A stretch of DNA of 64,000 nt from Zunongwangia sp. HGR-M22. GTDB taxonomy: Bacteria; Bacteroidota; Bacteroidia; Flavobacteriales; Flavobacteriaceae. Shown piece by piece: positions 8,864-17,557 of the stretch. Numbering within the stretch: the stretch's first letter is position 1; each line of letters opens with the position of its first letter. A program made the translations under genes and the position numbers. The stretch lies in NCBI RefSeq assembly GCF_027594425.1, contig NZ_CP115159.1, positions 2,221,001 to 2,285,000 on the forward strand, in the 5' to 3' direction. Below the pieces are notes generated by a model. The model ran no database searches and was not told the origin of the DNA. It worked only from the letters and a program-made list of their open reading frames with translations.

Positions 8864-10765
8864 GTGCAGGAAGCTTTAAATATATTAAATAAATATTGGG
8901 GGCATAAAGCGTTTAGATCGCTGCAATGGCCTATTATCTCTTCAGTTCTTGAAGGGGAAAATGTACTTGCTCTAATGCCTACGGGGGGTGGAAAATCTAT
9001 ATGTTTTCAAGTACCTGCTCTTTTACAAGATGGAATTTGTATTGTAGTTTCTCCACTAATTGCTTTAATGGAAGATCAGGTAAGCAGTCTACAATCCAAA
9101 GGGATAAAGGCTATGGCGATTACCGGAGGAATTTCCTTTAACGATTTAGATAAAAAACTGGATAATTGTATTTATGGAAATTATAAATTTCTATATCTCT
9201 CACCAGAAAGATTACAAATGGAGCTTGTACAGGAGCGCATCCGATTAATGAATGTAAACCTAGTCGCAATAGACGAAGCACATTGCATCTCGCAATGGGG
9301 ACATGATTTTAGACCAGCATATAGAAATATTTCAATTTTTAAGGAGTTAAAGCCTGAAATTCCATTAATTGCGTTAACAGCAACCGCGACTTTGGATGTT
9401 ATCGAGGACATAAAGGATCAATTAGAGTTACCTGACTTAAAGCTGCACAAAAAGTCCTTTTATCGGCCTAATATTGCCTATAATGTTAAGGTTGCTGAAG
9501 ATAAATTCTATGAAATTTCTAAGCTCTTAACATCTGCTGAAGAAACCGCTATCATTTACGTAAGAAGTAGAAATGCAACTACAGACATTGCAAACTATCT
9601 AAAAACCCAGGGATATCAGGCTGAAGCCTTTCATGGCGGAATGAAACAGCAAGAAAAAAAGCGAAAACTGGAAGATTGGTTAAACAATAAATTCAGGATA
9701 ATGGTCGCAACAACCGCCTTTGGTATGGGAATCGATAAACCCGATGTGCGCCAAGTGATTCATTTAAATTTACCAGAAAATCTAGAAAGTTATTTTCAGG
9801 AAGCCGGGCGTGCCGGTAGAGATGGAAAGTTCGCAACGGCCACAGTCATTACCAATAAAAGCGATATTCCTGTTTTAGAGAATCAATTTTTGGCAAAATT
9901 ACCTTCAGTTTCCGAAATTAAAGAAATCTATAAGAAGTTATTTAGCTATTTTAGAATAGCCTACGGCGAAGGTGAACAAGAGATATTTAACTTCAACTTC
10001 AACTCTTTTTGCAAGCAATACTCGTTCAATATTCATAAAGCCTATTCAGCTTTGCAAATATTAGAACGCTGCTCTATACTGAAACTAAGTGAAGAATTTC
10101 ACAAAAAGACACTTGTAAAATTTGAAGTATCGCCAGGAAGTTTAAACCATTATTTGCAATCACGCCCTGAAATTTCTGAATTTGCCAGAGCTATTTTACG
10201 CACCTATGGTGGTGTTTTTGAAAATCTCACTGCTATCAATATTTCTTCCTTATCGCAAAAGACAAATCTAACTGAAGATAAAGCCCTGCACTTACTTCAG
10301 AAACTAGAGAAAGATGAAATTATTGAGTTTGATTATGCTCAGCATGATGCTTCTGTTACGTTTTTAGTACCAAGGGAAGACGAGCGAACCTTGATACCGC
10401 ATACTAAATTCATTCAGCAATATCTTCAGAATAAAAAAGAAAAAATAGAGCAGGTTTTAAACTACATCGATAATAACAAAAACTGTAGAAGTAAACAACT
10501 TTTAGGTTATTTTGGAGAGAAAGAAATAGATGACTGCGGTATTTGCTCGGTTTGTACACAACAACAAACCGGAAAATTAACTCGGGATTTAATGAATATG
10601 ATTTATTTGGAAATCATTAAAAAATTGAGACATTCTGAAAAATCATCGCGCGAATTGGTAGCTGAATTAGCTTTTTCTGAATCTCATATTTTACAAGTTT
10701 TACGCCTTTTAGTTGAAAAAAATAGAATTATAAGAACACCGACAAATACCTACAAAGCCAATTAA
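8864..10765 (+). CDS. recQ: ATP-dependent DNA helicase RecQ
   Basis: 633 residues starting at GTG 8864, two bases after the stop of the preceding ATPase gene. Superfamily 2 motifs are in order: MPTGGGKSICFQ (Walker A, about residue 40), DEAHCISQWGHDF (motif II with the RecQ aromatic loop), TATAT, and QEAGRAGRDG (motif VI). A zinc-binding four-Cys region (CRSKQLL...CGICSVC) and a winged-helix region follow. There is no typical HRDC domain; the C-terminus is a short helical or winged-helix extension. It unwinds recombination and replication intermediates 3'-5'. The next gene, fmt, starts one base after its stop. Confidence 0.95.
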   Translation: MQEALNILNKYWGHKAFRSLQWPIISSVLEGENVLALMPTGGGKSICFQVPALLQDGICIVVSPLIALMEDQVSSLQSKGIKAMAITGGISFNDLDKKLDNCIYGNYKFLYLSPERLQMELVQERIRLMNVNLVAIDEAHCISQWGHDFRPAYRNISIFKELKPEIPLIALTATATLDVIEDIKDQLELPDLKLHKKSFYRPNIAYNVKVAEDKFYEISKLLTSAEETAIIYVRSRNATTDIANYLKTQGYQAEAFHGGMKQQEKKRKLEDWLNNKFRIMVATTAFGMGIDKPDVRQVIHLNLPENLESYFQEAGRAGRDGKFATATVITNKSDIPVLENQFLAKLPSVSEIKEIYKKLFSYFRIAYGEGEQEIFNFNFNSFCKQYSFNIHKAYSALQILERCSILKLSEEFHKKTLVKFEVSPGSLNHYLQSRPEISEFARAILRTYGGVFENLTAINISSLSQKTNLTEDKALHLLQKLEKDEIIEFDYAQHDASVTFLVPREDERTLIPHTKFIQQYLQNKKEKIEQVLNYIDNNKNCRSKQLLGYFGEKEIDDCGICSVCTQQQTGKLTRDLMNMIYLEIIKKLRHSEKSSRELVAELAFSESHILQVLRLLVEKNRIIRTPTNTYKAN

Positions 10766-10766
10766 A

Positions 10767-11711
10767 ATGAAAGATTTACGAATATTATTTATGGGAACAC
10801 CAGATTTTGCAGTAGAAGGTCTTGCAAAAATTCTCGAAGCTGGCTACAACGTCGTTGGTGTGGTAACTGCACCCGATCGACCAGCAGGACGTGGCAGAAA
10901 ACTAAACCAGAGCGCCGTTAAAAAATTTGCACTCGTTAAAGGTTTACCTGTTTTACAACCCACTAATTTAAAATCTGAAGAATTTGAAAATCAGCTTAAA
11001 GAATTAAAACCCAATCTACAGGTTGTAGTAGCATTTAGAATGTTACCAGAAAAAGTATGGAAGTTCCCAGAATATGGCACTTTTAATTTACATGCTTCTC
11101 TCCTACCCGAATATCGTGGCGCTGCACCCATCAACTGGGCTGTAATTAATGGCGAAAAGACTACTGGTGTAACTACATTCTTTATTGACGAAAAGATAGA
11201 CACTGGCGCCATTATTAAATCTAAAGAAGTAGATATAAAAGTAACAGAAAACGTTGGTGCGGTACATGATCGATTAATGCATTTGGGAGCAGACCTTATT
11301 GTAGACACCTTAGCGCTAATCGAAAATGGTGAAGTAGAAACAATTTCACAAAACAAAGAAGTGGAGTTAAAACCCGCTCCAAAATTGACCCGGGAAAATA
11401 CCAAAATCGATTGGACACAAAATACTACTGCTATTTACAATCTTATTCGCGGCCTCAACCCCTACCCTGCAGCTTGGTGTTATTTTATGAATGGAAAAAA
11501 GATGAATGTAAAGATTTTTGATTGTGAAATGCTTTTAAAAGAACATCAAGAGTCTTTAGGAAAAGTAAGTGTTGAAGATAATCAAATTAAAATAGCAACA
11601 TCAGACGGATTTATTTTGGTGAACGAAATTCAGTTACCTGGGAAACGCAAAATGAGAATAAAAGATTTGCTAAACGGTTTAACCTTAGAGAAGGATGCCT
11701 ATATGCTCTGA
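10767..11711 (+). CDS. fmt: Methionyl-tRNA formyltransferase
   Basis: 314 residues, the normal length. It formylates Met-tRNA(fMet) with 10-formyl-THF. The N-terminal formyltransferase domain shows IVFMGTPDFAV-type start (LFMGTPDFAVEGL), the catalytic HASLLPEYRGAAPINWA segment (His-x-Ser-LLP with RGAAP) and later DTG. The C-terminal tRNA-binding domain begins near residue 205. It is the last gene of the ATPase-recQ-fmt operon. Confidence 0.97.
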   Translation: MKDLRILFMGTPDFAVEGLAKILEAGYNVVGVVTAPDRPAGRGRKLNQSAVKKFALVKGLPVLQPTNLKSEEFENQLKELKPNLQVVVAFRMLPEKVWKFPEYGTFNLHASLLPEYRGAAPINWAVINGEKTTGVTTFFIDEKIDTGAIIKSKEVDIKVTENVGAVHDRLMHLGADLIVDTLALIENGEVETISQNKEVELKPAPKLTRENTKIDWTQNTTAIYNLIRGLNPYPAAWCYFMNGKKMNVKIFDCEMLLKEHQESLGKVSVEDNQIKIATSDGFILVNEIQLPGKRKMRIKDLLNGLTLEKDAYML

Positions 11712-11815
11712 ACCCTGATGAATACTGAAATCATAAAAAATCAATATTTTTCTTAATCAATTATTAACATTTTGCCAAAGTTATCAACAAAGCATCCGTT
11801 TTCCCTTGCTATTAC

Positions 11816-11845
11816 TTGCACGGCTGAGAAATCCATATAAATTTG
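11816..11845 (+). promoter_or_regulatory. Bacteroidota-type promoter of HU gene
   Basis: TTG at 11816-11818, a 19-base spacer, and TAAATTTG at 11838-11845. It lies 51 bases before the ATG at 11896, with an AT-rich leader fitting a highly expressed gene. Confidence 0.7.
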
Positions 11846-11895
11846 TAAGAGCAATTGAACAAAGTGTTTAACCAACAATTATTTAAATTTAAATT

Positions 11896-12168
11896 ATGAA
11901 CAAAACAGATTTAATCGACGCAATGGCTGAGGACGCAGGGATTTCTAAAGCGGCAGCTAAAAAAGCATTAGAATCATTTTTAGGAGGAATTGAAAATTCT
12001 CTTAAAAAAGGAGATAGAGTTTCATTAGTAGGTTTCGGATCATGGTCTGTATCTAAAAGAGCAGCACGTGAAGGTAGAAATCCACAAACTGGAAAAACAA
12101 TTAAGATTGCTGCTAAAAATGTAGTAAAATTTAAAGCGGGTGCAGATTTACAAAAAGCAGTAAACTAA
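11896..12168 (+). CDS. hup: HU-family DNA-binding protein
   Basis: 90 residues, the standard length of HU/IHF subunits. The helical half [18 protein letters not shown], the VSLVGFGSW hinge and the arm signature [12 protein letters not shown] are all present. It forms dimers that bend and compact DNA. It has its own promoter and a strong terminator, as expected for an abundant nucleoid protein. It is clearly HU and not IHF-specific; whether other HU paralogues exist cannot be seen here. Confidence 0.96.
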   Translation: MNKTDLIDAMAEDAGISKAAAKKALESFLGGIENSLKKGDRVSLVGFGSWSVSKRAAREGRNPQTGKTIKIAAKNVVKFKAGADLQKAVN

Positions 12169-12196
12169 TAATTTTCAGCTTTTAAGTTAAAGTATT

Positions 12197-12225
12197 AAGG
12201 CTTTCCTATTGGAAAGCTTTTTTTT
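12197..12225 (+). terminator. Rho-independent terminator of HU gene
   Basis: Stem AAGGCTTTCC/GGAAAGCTTT with a TATT loop (one G-T pair), followed by a run of T. Confidence 0.85.
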
Positions 12226-12287
12226 ATTATTTTTTTCAATATTTTTTTTGTAAGGCTAATAATTATTAGTTAGATTAGTTAAAAAGT

Positions 12288-12854
12288 ATGCCTATGATTG
12301 CACTAAAACCCTCTAAAGGCCACCTTTTAATAGCAGAGCCTTCCATAATAGGAGATGTCTCTTTTAACAGATCGGTCGTTTTATTAGCTGAACATTCTAA
12401 TAATGGCTCTGTTGGATTTATCTTAAATAAGGTACTGGATTTCACACTTAAAGATCTTCTGCCCGATTTGAATGTAGACTTTCAAATTTATAATGGAGGT
12501 CCCGTAGAGCAGGACAACCTTTATTTTATACATCGCATACCAGATTTGATTCCCGATAGTGTAGAAATTGCAGATGGCATTTATTGGGGTGGAAATTTTG
12601 ATGCCGTAACCACTTTGATCTCTCAAAATTTGATTGATGAGAAGCAAATTCGATTTTTTCTTGGGTATTCAGGTTGGGATGCAGAGCAATTAAATGTTGA
12701 GCTAGATGCAAATTCGTGGATCGTGGTAACCAACGAAGATCAGAAAAATGTTATCGAAAGACCATACGATTCTTTCTGGAAAGACCAAATGATGCAATTG
12801 GGTGGTGAATATGTTTTATGGTCTAACGCACCAGAAAATCCTAGTTACAATTAG
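12288..12854 (+). CDS. YqgE/AlgH family protein
   Basis: 188 residues. The family hallmarks are present: KGHLLIAEPSI near the start, FNRSVVLLAEH, GSVGFILNKVL, the NGGPV segment and the GYSGWDAEQL motif near the C-terminus. YqgE/AlgH proteins are cytosolic and of unsettled function. The ATG at 12288 is followed by a second in-frame ATG two codons later (12294), either of which could be used. The upstream terminator shows independent transcription. Confidence 0.92.
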   Translation: MPMIALKPSKGHLLIAEPSIIGDVSFNRSVVLLAEHSNNGSVGFILNKVLDFTLKDLLPDLNVDFQIYNGGPVEQDNLYFIHRIPDLIPDSVEIADGIYWGGNFDAVTTLISQNLIDEKQIRFFLGYSGWDAEQLNVELDANSWIVVTNEDQKNVIERPYDSFWKDQMMQLGGEYVLWSNAPENPSYN

Positions 12855-12880
12855 GAATTTCCGCAATTGACGATTTTTCC

Positions 12881-13726
12881 CTAGCCTAATCTTGCTTTTG
12901 CATTTAACTTGGCAAGCAGATCTCTGGCTATTGAATTTTTGTATTCTTTTTTACGGTATTTTGAAATGGGCTGAATACCTACAATTACATTGCTTATAAA
13001 AAGCTCATCTGCTTTTTGCAATTCGAATGGAGAAATAGATTTCTCTTCAAATTTATATTCCTGCAACTTCTTTATAATACTTATTAATTGTTTTCTTGTA
13101 ATACCGTTTAGAGCTCCATCTGTTAATGGTGGCGTTTTAATTGTATTTCCCTTTACAAGAAAAAGATTTCCATTTAAAGCCTCTACTATAGATTTATTCT
13201 CGTTTATCAATAAACAATTGTCGTAATCATTTTCATTAGCGAATATACCACCCAAAACGTTAACTGCTTTGTTATTTGATTTGATGGTCGACAACAATCC
13301 TTTAGTCACATAATGATCTTTAAAAAGTTCCACTTCATAAAAATCATCATTCAGCACATAAAAGGAATTTTTAATTTCTGAAGTAAGAATAAAATATTCA
13401 ATATCTCGAACTTCTGGAGTATATAAGCCTCCTTCTTTTCTGAAAACTGAAAATTTAACGCGAACAGATTTCGTCTCAAGGTTATTCTCTTTTATTAAAC
13501 TCAGAATTTCTTCTTCTAGGAACTCAGGTGAAAATTGGTTTGGAATTTCCATACGCATTATACGCATAGATGCCATCAATCTAAAGTAATGATCTTCCCA
13601 AAACATTACTTTTCCGTTAATAACTCGTATTGTTTCGAAAACCGAATCACCGTAGGCGTAACCACGATTGGTAATTGATAATTTAGCTTTATCTTCTTCT
13701 ATTAGAGTTCCGTTGAAATTGATCAT
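12881..13726 (-). CDS. Aminotransferase class IV (PabC-like aminodeoxychorismate lyase / BCAT family)
   Basis: 281 residues of the PLP fold-type IV family. The N-terminal NRGYAYGDSVFETIR and the Schiff-base Lys segment LLSTIKSNN (residue about 154) are present, as are the C-terminal SNVIVGIQPIS and the NGITR phosphate-binding region. The family covers D-amino acid and branched-chain aminotransferases and PabC, which releases p-aminobenzoate for folate. Length and the FETIR signature favour a PabC-like role, but I cannot separate these. The start codon directly abuts the U-tract of a terminator hairpin (13727-13753), so its leader is unusual. Confidence 0.8.
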   Translation of the reverse strand: MINFNGTLIEEDKAKLSITNRGYAYGDSVFETIRVINGKVMFWEDHYFRLMASMRIMRMEIPNQFSPEFLEEEILSLIKENNLETKSVRVKFSVFRKEGGLYTPEVRDIEYFILTSEIKNSFYVLNDDFYEVELFKDHYVTKGLLSTIKSNNKAVNVLGGIFANENDYDNCLLINENKSIVEALNGNLFLVKGNTIKTPPLTDGALNGITRKQLISIIKKLQEYKFEEKSISPFELQKADELFISNVIVGIQPISKYRKKEYKNSIARDLLAKLNAKARLG

Positions 13727-13753
13727 AAAAAAAGCCCCGTTTTATAGCGGGGC
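13727..13753 (-). terminator. Terminator hairpin directly abutting the PabC-like start codon
   Basis: On the minus strand the stem GCCCCGC/CGGGGC with a short AT loop is followed by seven T and then immediately ATG of the downstream gene. It terminates the START-like gene, and any read-through transcript would carry the hairpin right before the start codon. Confidence 0.8.
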
Positions 13754-13778
13754 AAAGGTAAGTTTTAAATATTGAATA

Positions 13779-14168
13779 TTAAACCGATCCCAAAACCTGT
13801 TTAAGATCTGAAATCATATTTTCCCAAAGCATTTTTCCTTCTTCCACTTCGTCTTCATCTTCAGCAAAGTCAGTAATCATTATAGATACATCTTTGGTGA
13901 TATCATCTACTTGTATACGAATTTCAAAGTAAAATGGGGTGTCTTCTTCTTCCATCCATCTAAATTTCACACGCTCATCACTTTTTTTACTAACAAGCTT
14001 AGCTTGCTCTTCACTACCTTCCCATATAAAGGTAAATAATTCGCCTCGCGAATTTACATTGTCGGCATACCATTCACTTAATCCTGAAGGAGTTGAAATA
14101 TATTGATATAGCAATGAAGGAGAAGCATGTATTGGAAATTCCATTTCGTACTTTATCTTATCTTCCAT
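13779..14168 (-). CDS. START-like (AHSA1/SRPBCC) domain protein
   Basis: 129 residues with the helix-grip pattern of START-like proteins: an opening strand YEMEFPIHASPSLLYQYIS, GLSEWYADNV, and a C-terminal long helix. The very acidic segment FAEDEDEVEEGK precedes the last helix, typical of the small Bacteroidota START-like family. It probably binds a hydrophobic ligand or acts as a chaperone cofactor, but the ligand is unknown. It is divergent from tRNA-Met. Confidence 0.85.
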   Translation of the reverse strand: MEDKIKYEMEFPIHASPSLLYQYISTPSGLSEWYADNVNSRGELFTFIWEGSEEQAKLVSKKSDERVKFRWMEEEDTPFYFEIRIQVDDITKDVSIMITDFAEDEDEVEEGKMLWENMISDLKQVLGSV

Positions 14169-14251
14169 TTTTCGATTTATTAGTTTCGAGCAATATATAT
14201 ATTAATTAGTAACATTAAAAGAAAACAATTTAAATATTTTTGAAAATAATG

Positions 14252-14282
14252 TTTGCAGCATTTGAAATTGTTTCTATATTTG
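14252..14282 (+). promoter_or_regulatory. Promoter of tRNA-Met
   Basis: TTTG at 14252-14255, N19, TATATTTG at 14275-14282: a near-perfect Bacteroidota promoter. Transcription would start about 50 bases before the tRNA. Confidence 0.75.
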
Positions 14283-14339
14283 CACCCGCATTTGCAGATC
14301 ATCGCAAATGTCTTGTATAGCAGTAATACTGCAAGATAC

Positions 14340-14413
14340 GGCGAGGTAGCTCAGTTGGTTAGAGCGTCGGATTCATAACCCGGAGGTCCCGAGTTCAAAT
14401 CTCGGTCTCGCTA
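14340..14413 (+). tRNA. tRNA-Met (CAT anticodon, elongator type)
   Basis: A 74-base cloverleaf. The acceptor arm GGCGAGG pairs with TCTCGCT, with G-T at both ends of the stem. The D-arm is GCTC/GAGC, the T-arm CCGAG/CTCGG with loop TTCAAAT, and the anticodon loop TTCATAA carries CAT. The first pair is G-T, not the C-A mismatch of initiator tRNA, so it is an elongator tRNA-Met (a tRNA-Ile2 with modified C34 is the alternative). The anticodon stem has an A-C mismatch at its loop end (A31-C39). A terminator follows, and accessory DNA begins right after it. Confidence 0.93.
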
Positions 14414-14423
14414 CAGTAATAAT

Positions 14424-14455
14424 AAGGCTTTCGAGAAATCGAAAGCCTTTTTTTA
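14424..14455 (+). terminator. Terminator after tRNA-Met
   Basis: Perfect stem AAGGCTTTCGA/TCGAAAGCCTT with loop GAAA and a following T-run. Confidence 0.9.
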
Positions 14456-15106
14456 TTTTATGGGTACAGAATAGGTACAGAATTTCACCTATTTCAAATA
14501 AATTAAAAAGAGCAACTTCGAATAATCTCATTTGATGGCAATTGAAACCAAATTCTAAGTTTTTATCCGAGAATTTAATGGAGAAAATACATGTTACTTC
14601 ATTTTCTAACGTTGGTCTCTAGCATCATTTTTAATTATTTTTCCAGTAAGTGGTGGCAGATTTCTGAATTTCTGCTAAAATTTAAAATATCGTGTATTTT
14701 AAAGTACAGTACTAATGACTTCGGAAATAGAAAAATCAGTATCTAATTAATTGTGCAGATAATAAAAGAATTTATTCGCTATTGAAGTTTTCAAGCTATT
14801 TTTGTTCAAATCATGACAGGATTTAAAATTTAAAACCAAATCTCTCTAAGCCAGTATTTTATATCTTAATTTTAAAAATAGGACATCAATTAAGACATCA
14901 ACGAGAGCGCTTTACGCTTTCTATGTAACAAATGTAACCAAATGATTTTAAATTATGTTAGAAGCTCGCCATGAAGGCTTCACCATCAGTAAGTGGTGCG
15001 GATCTCTGAATTTCTTCCAAATTTTAAAACCCAAATTAATCTTATAGGACTATATTTACAACTACGTAAATAGAAAATCAGGATTTGCAAACCTGAACTT
15101 TCGAAG
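14456..15106. repeat. Gene-free stretch after tRNA: tandem GGTACAGAA sites and a diverged direct repeat
   Basis: No credible gene. GGTACAGAA occurs at 14463-14471 and 14474-14482, eleven bases apart (one helical turn), a layout typical of binding sites near an integration point. A second structure is a diverged direct repeat of about 90 bases: it starts with CAGTAAGTGGTG at 14644 and again at 14987. Both copies share TCTGAATTTCT and an AAATAGAAAA(A)TCAG segment further on. The rest is AT-rich and looks like decayed sequence. Confidence 0.55.
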
Positions 15107-15361
15107 CTAGCCCTTTTTACAAGTGACCATCCAAAGAGTTTGATGAGTGTTGCTTTTTGATTTTTTTATCGGTTCAAGGATTTCTTTAGCTCCTATTAAT
15201 CCAAATTCACCAAATTCTTCATCAATAGTGGTAGTATTATGAAAATACAATTCTACGTTGTGCTTTGATAAAAACCGATTTTGTGAAATTTCTTTTCCTT
15301 TACCATATTGATAATCATTTGCGGAAAGCGTAACAAAAACCATTGTCCCACCTTTAGTCAA
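15107..15361 (-). pseudogene. C-terminal fragment of a SAM-dependent methyltransferase
   Basis: An 84-residue reading frame that begins mid-domain. The string GGTMVFVTLSANDYQYGKG followed by a strand and FGLIGAKEILEP matches the C-terminal third of small class I methyltransferases of the tellurite-resistance/UbiE-like kind. The SAM-binding N-terminal part is absent: upstream sequence (15362-15480) has no matching frame. Probably a remnant in accessory DNA beside the tRNA. Confidence 0.5.
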
Positions 15362-15608
15362 CTGAGAGTATCATTTGTTTATCAAATTTAATCTTTCTTC
15401 TAAATCCAAAAGAGGAAGTCAACCGATTTTATTTGATGATTATTTGTTAAAGAGACTCTTTTACCCCTAAATCTTACTTAAAACAGTAATAATATATGTA
15501 TAAAGATAGAGTATTGAGATTTTAAACATTACCTTCACTTACGCTTTTTGATGTTTTGGACTTTAAAACTGTAATATTCTTATAGTGAATAATTTTAATT
15601 CTTTAGTT

Positions 15609-16169
15609 ATGGTTTTTTATATCAAATACATGGTAAGCTCAAGATGTAAGCTGATTGTTAAACAGACTCTTAAATCTTTAAATCTTCACTCTATTTTGGT
15701 AGAATTAGGTAAAATAGAAATTATTGAAAGCATAAATGCTTTTCAGCAGGAAGAATTAAAAAAAGCACTCAAAAAATTTGGATTAGAATTATTAGAGGAT
15801 AAAAAAATAATCATAATTGAAAAGATTAAAAATCTAATCATAAATATGATTCATTACAAAGATGAATTACCAGAAGAAAATTATTCAGACTTTATAAGTA
15901 AGAATTTAAATTATGATTATACATATCTTTCCAACATGTTTTCAGAGGTAAAAGGCATTACTATCCAGCATTATATTATTCTTCATAAAATAGAAAGAGT
16001 TAAAGAATTACTTCTTTATAAGGAGCTTAATTTAACTGAAATAGCTTATAAACTTCATTACAGCAGTGTGGCTCATCTTTCCAATCAGTTTAAAAAAACA
16101 ACTGGTATTTCACCTTCTTTTTACATGAAATTAAAGCTAAAAAGAACTCAGAATTTAGAAGATATTTAA
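15609..16169 (+). CDS. AraC-type regulator with an HMA-like N-terminus
   Basis: 186 residues from ATG 15609; a GTG eight codons upstream is possible but less likely. The C-terminal half (about 95-180) is a two-helix-turn-helix AraC domain (LNLTEIAYKLHYSSVAHLS ... FKKTTGISPSFY). The N-terminal 60 residues (YIKYMVSSRCKLIVKQTLK ... VELGKIEI) resemble a heavy-metal-associated fold in which the first Cys of MxCxxC is Ser. This architecture is known from small Bacteroidota regulators in accessory regions. No effector or target is visible. Confidence 0.8.
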   Translation: MVFYIKYMVSSRCKLIVKQTLKSLNLHSILVELGKIEIIESINAFQQEELKKALKKFGLELLEDKKIIIIEKIKNLIINMIHYKDELPEENYSDFISKNLNYDYTYLSNMFSEVKGITIQHYIILHKIERVKELLLYKELNLTEIAYKLHYSSVAHLSNQFKKTTGISPSFYMKLKLKRTQNLEDI

Positions 16170-16186
16170 TCCTATACGCCATTCGA

Positions 16187-16362
16187 TTATTTAGTTATAA
16201 GCATAAAACCTGTAAGTTTTGTAAGATTATTTTTAATATCTATAACAAACTGTTTTGTAATTGCAATACTTTCATTATCTCCGTAAGAGTAACTTCTATA
16301 TGCATTTTCAGGTATAAGGCCTTTACACTGAAATAGCTGGTAATCTATAGAAAATAGTTTTT
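16187..16362 (-). pseudogene. Unidentified C-terminal coding fragment
   Basis: On the minus strand a frame of about 58 codons ends at TAA 16187-16189 and is closed upstream by a stop near 16362. It has no start codon before its last residues. The composition (YRSYSYGDNESIAITK, then FVIDIKNNLTKL) looks coding. I do not recognise the family. It is most likely the remnant of a gene truncated when the neighbouring glycan genes arrived. Confidence 0.35.
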
Positions 16363-16409
16363 TTTATCGGAGGCTCATTTAATGAATTTAAATCTAATCT
16401 CAATATGCT

Positions 16410-17552
16410 ATGAAAGTTTTAATACTTTACGATTATCCTCCTTCCCCCGGAGGTTTAGCCACTCAAGGAGATTTATTATATAGAGGACTGTTAGAATTGG
16501 GAATAGATGCACATGCTGTACATTTGGAATCTGAACAGGAAAAAGAGTGGTACTATCGATGGTTTAAACCAGATGTGGTCGTTGGGATAGGGTATTGGGG
16601 ACACACACCGCAATTGATTTTACATCCTCAACGTTACGAATTTTTAGCGGTACCATGGTTAGTAGCTGATGGTTACATCGCTAATTATCAGGAAATATTA
16701 AATAAATTACCTCTTATTTTGGTTACTTCAAATTGGGTGAAAGAAATGTACGTGCGTGATGGAATAAACCCTGAAAATATAGAAGTACTCCCTGTGGGAT
16801 GCGATACCGATATCTTTATTCCTTTTGAAAAAAATGATCCCAAAATTCTAGCGGTGAGAGCATCCTTAGGTATATCCCCAGAGCAGTTGATGATTCTTAC
16901 TGTAGGAGGAGATGCCGCCTCTAAAGGTGCTCAGGAAGTAATGCAAGCCTTAGCTATTATCAATAAAGAAGCTCCTGATTGGAGATATATTTGTAAAGTA
17001 TGGCCACAACCCAGAACAAAAGCTCAGAATTTGTTAGATATAGAAATGGCTATGCATTTAGGAATTGAAAAGCATATTACCTACGCCACCAATACTGTTT
17101 CAAGAAATTTTATGCCGTACTTAATTGGAGCTTGTGATATTTATGCTGCACCTTCTAGGTTAGAAGGTTTTGGCATGCCTCAAGTAGAAGCCGGCGCTTG
17201 TGAGAAACCTGTAATTGGAATTCGAGCCATGGGTATGTTGGACACATTAGTGCATAACGAGACAGCTTTTTTGGCTGAAGTCGCCCAGAAAATTGTTGTT
17301 AATGAAGTTATTTTAGGAGATGAATCCGGATTTGAACCTTTCCATAAAGTGCAATTCAAAACTCCTAGAACGGTAGACTATCGAGCCAATATACAAGATA
17401 TAGCTCAAGATTTATTAACCTTGATGAATGATGAAAATCTCCGTAAAGAAATGGGAGAAAAAGCGAGAAAAAGAGTTGTCGCTAAATTTGACTACCGAAT
17501 TGTTGCAAAACGTTTTGTTCAACTTGTATCTGATAAATTAGGAATTATTTAG
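16410..17552 (+). CDS. GT4-family glycosyltransferase
   Basis: 380 residues with a GT-B fold. The N-terminal part has the glycine loop PPSPGGLATQGD (residues 10-21). The C-terminal donor-binding part shows VGGDAASKG near 165 and the EX7E motif in SRLEGFGMPQVEAG (Glu252 and Glu260). There is no signal peptide or membrane helix, so it acts in the cytosol using a nucleotide-sugar donor. The (alpha/alpha)6 hydrolase gene starts five bases after its stop, so the two are co-transcribed. Donor and acceptor are unknown; the nearby GH130 gene hints at mannose chemistry. Confidence 0.9.
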   Translation: MKVLILYDYPPSPGGLATQGDLLYRGLLELGIDAHAVHLESEQEKEWYYRWFKPDVVVGIGYWGHTPQLILHPQRYEFLAVPWLVADGYIANYQEILNKLPLILVTSNWVKEMYVRDGINPENIEVLPVGCDTDIFIPFEKNDPKILAVRASLGISPEQLMILTVGGDAASKGAQEVMQALAIINKEAPDWRYICKVWPQPRTKAQNLLDIEMAMHLGIEKHITYATNTVSRNFMPYLIGACDIYAAPSRLEGFGMPQVEAGACEKPVIGIRAMGMLDTLVHNETAFLAEVAQKIVVNEVILGDESGFEPFHKVQFKTPRTVDYRANIQDIAQDLLTLMNDENLRKEMGEKARKRVVAKFDYRIVAKRFVQLVSDKLGII

Positions 17553-17557
17553 TTGTA

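Noticed and set aside
10991-11404. Long reverse-strand frame inside fmt
   Set aside because: Lies wholly within a clear methionyl-tRNA formyltransferase gene and has no recognisable protein features; a shadow of the codon bias.
14340-14413. Initiator tRNA-fMet
   Set aside because: The first acceptor pair is G-T and not the C-A mismatch, and the anticodon stem lacks the three G-C pairs of initiator tRNA.
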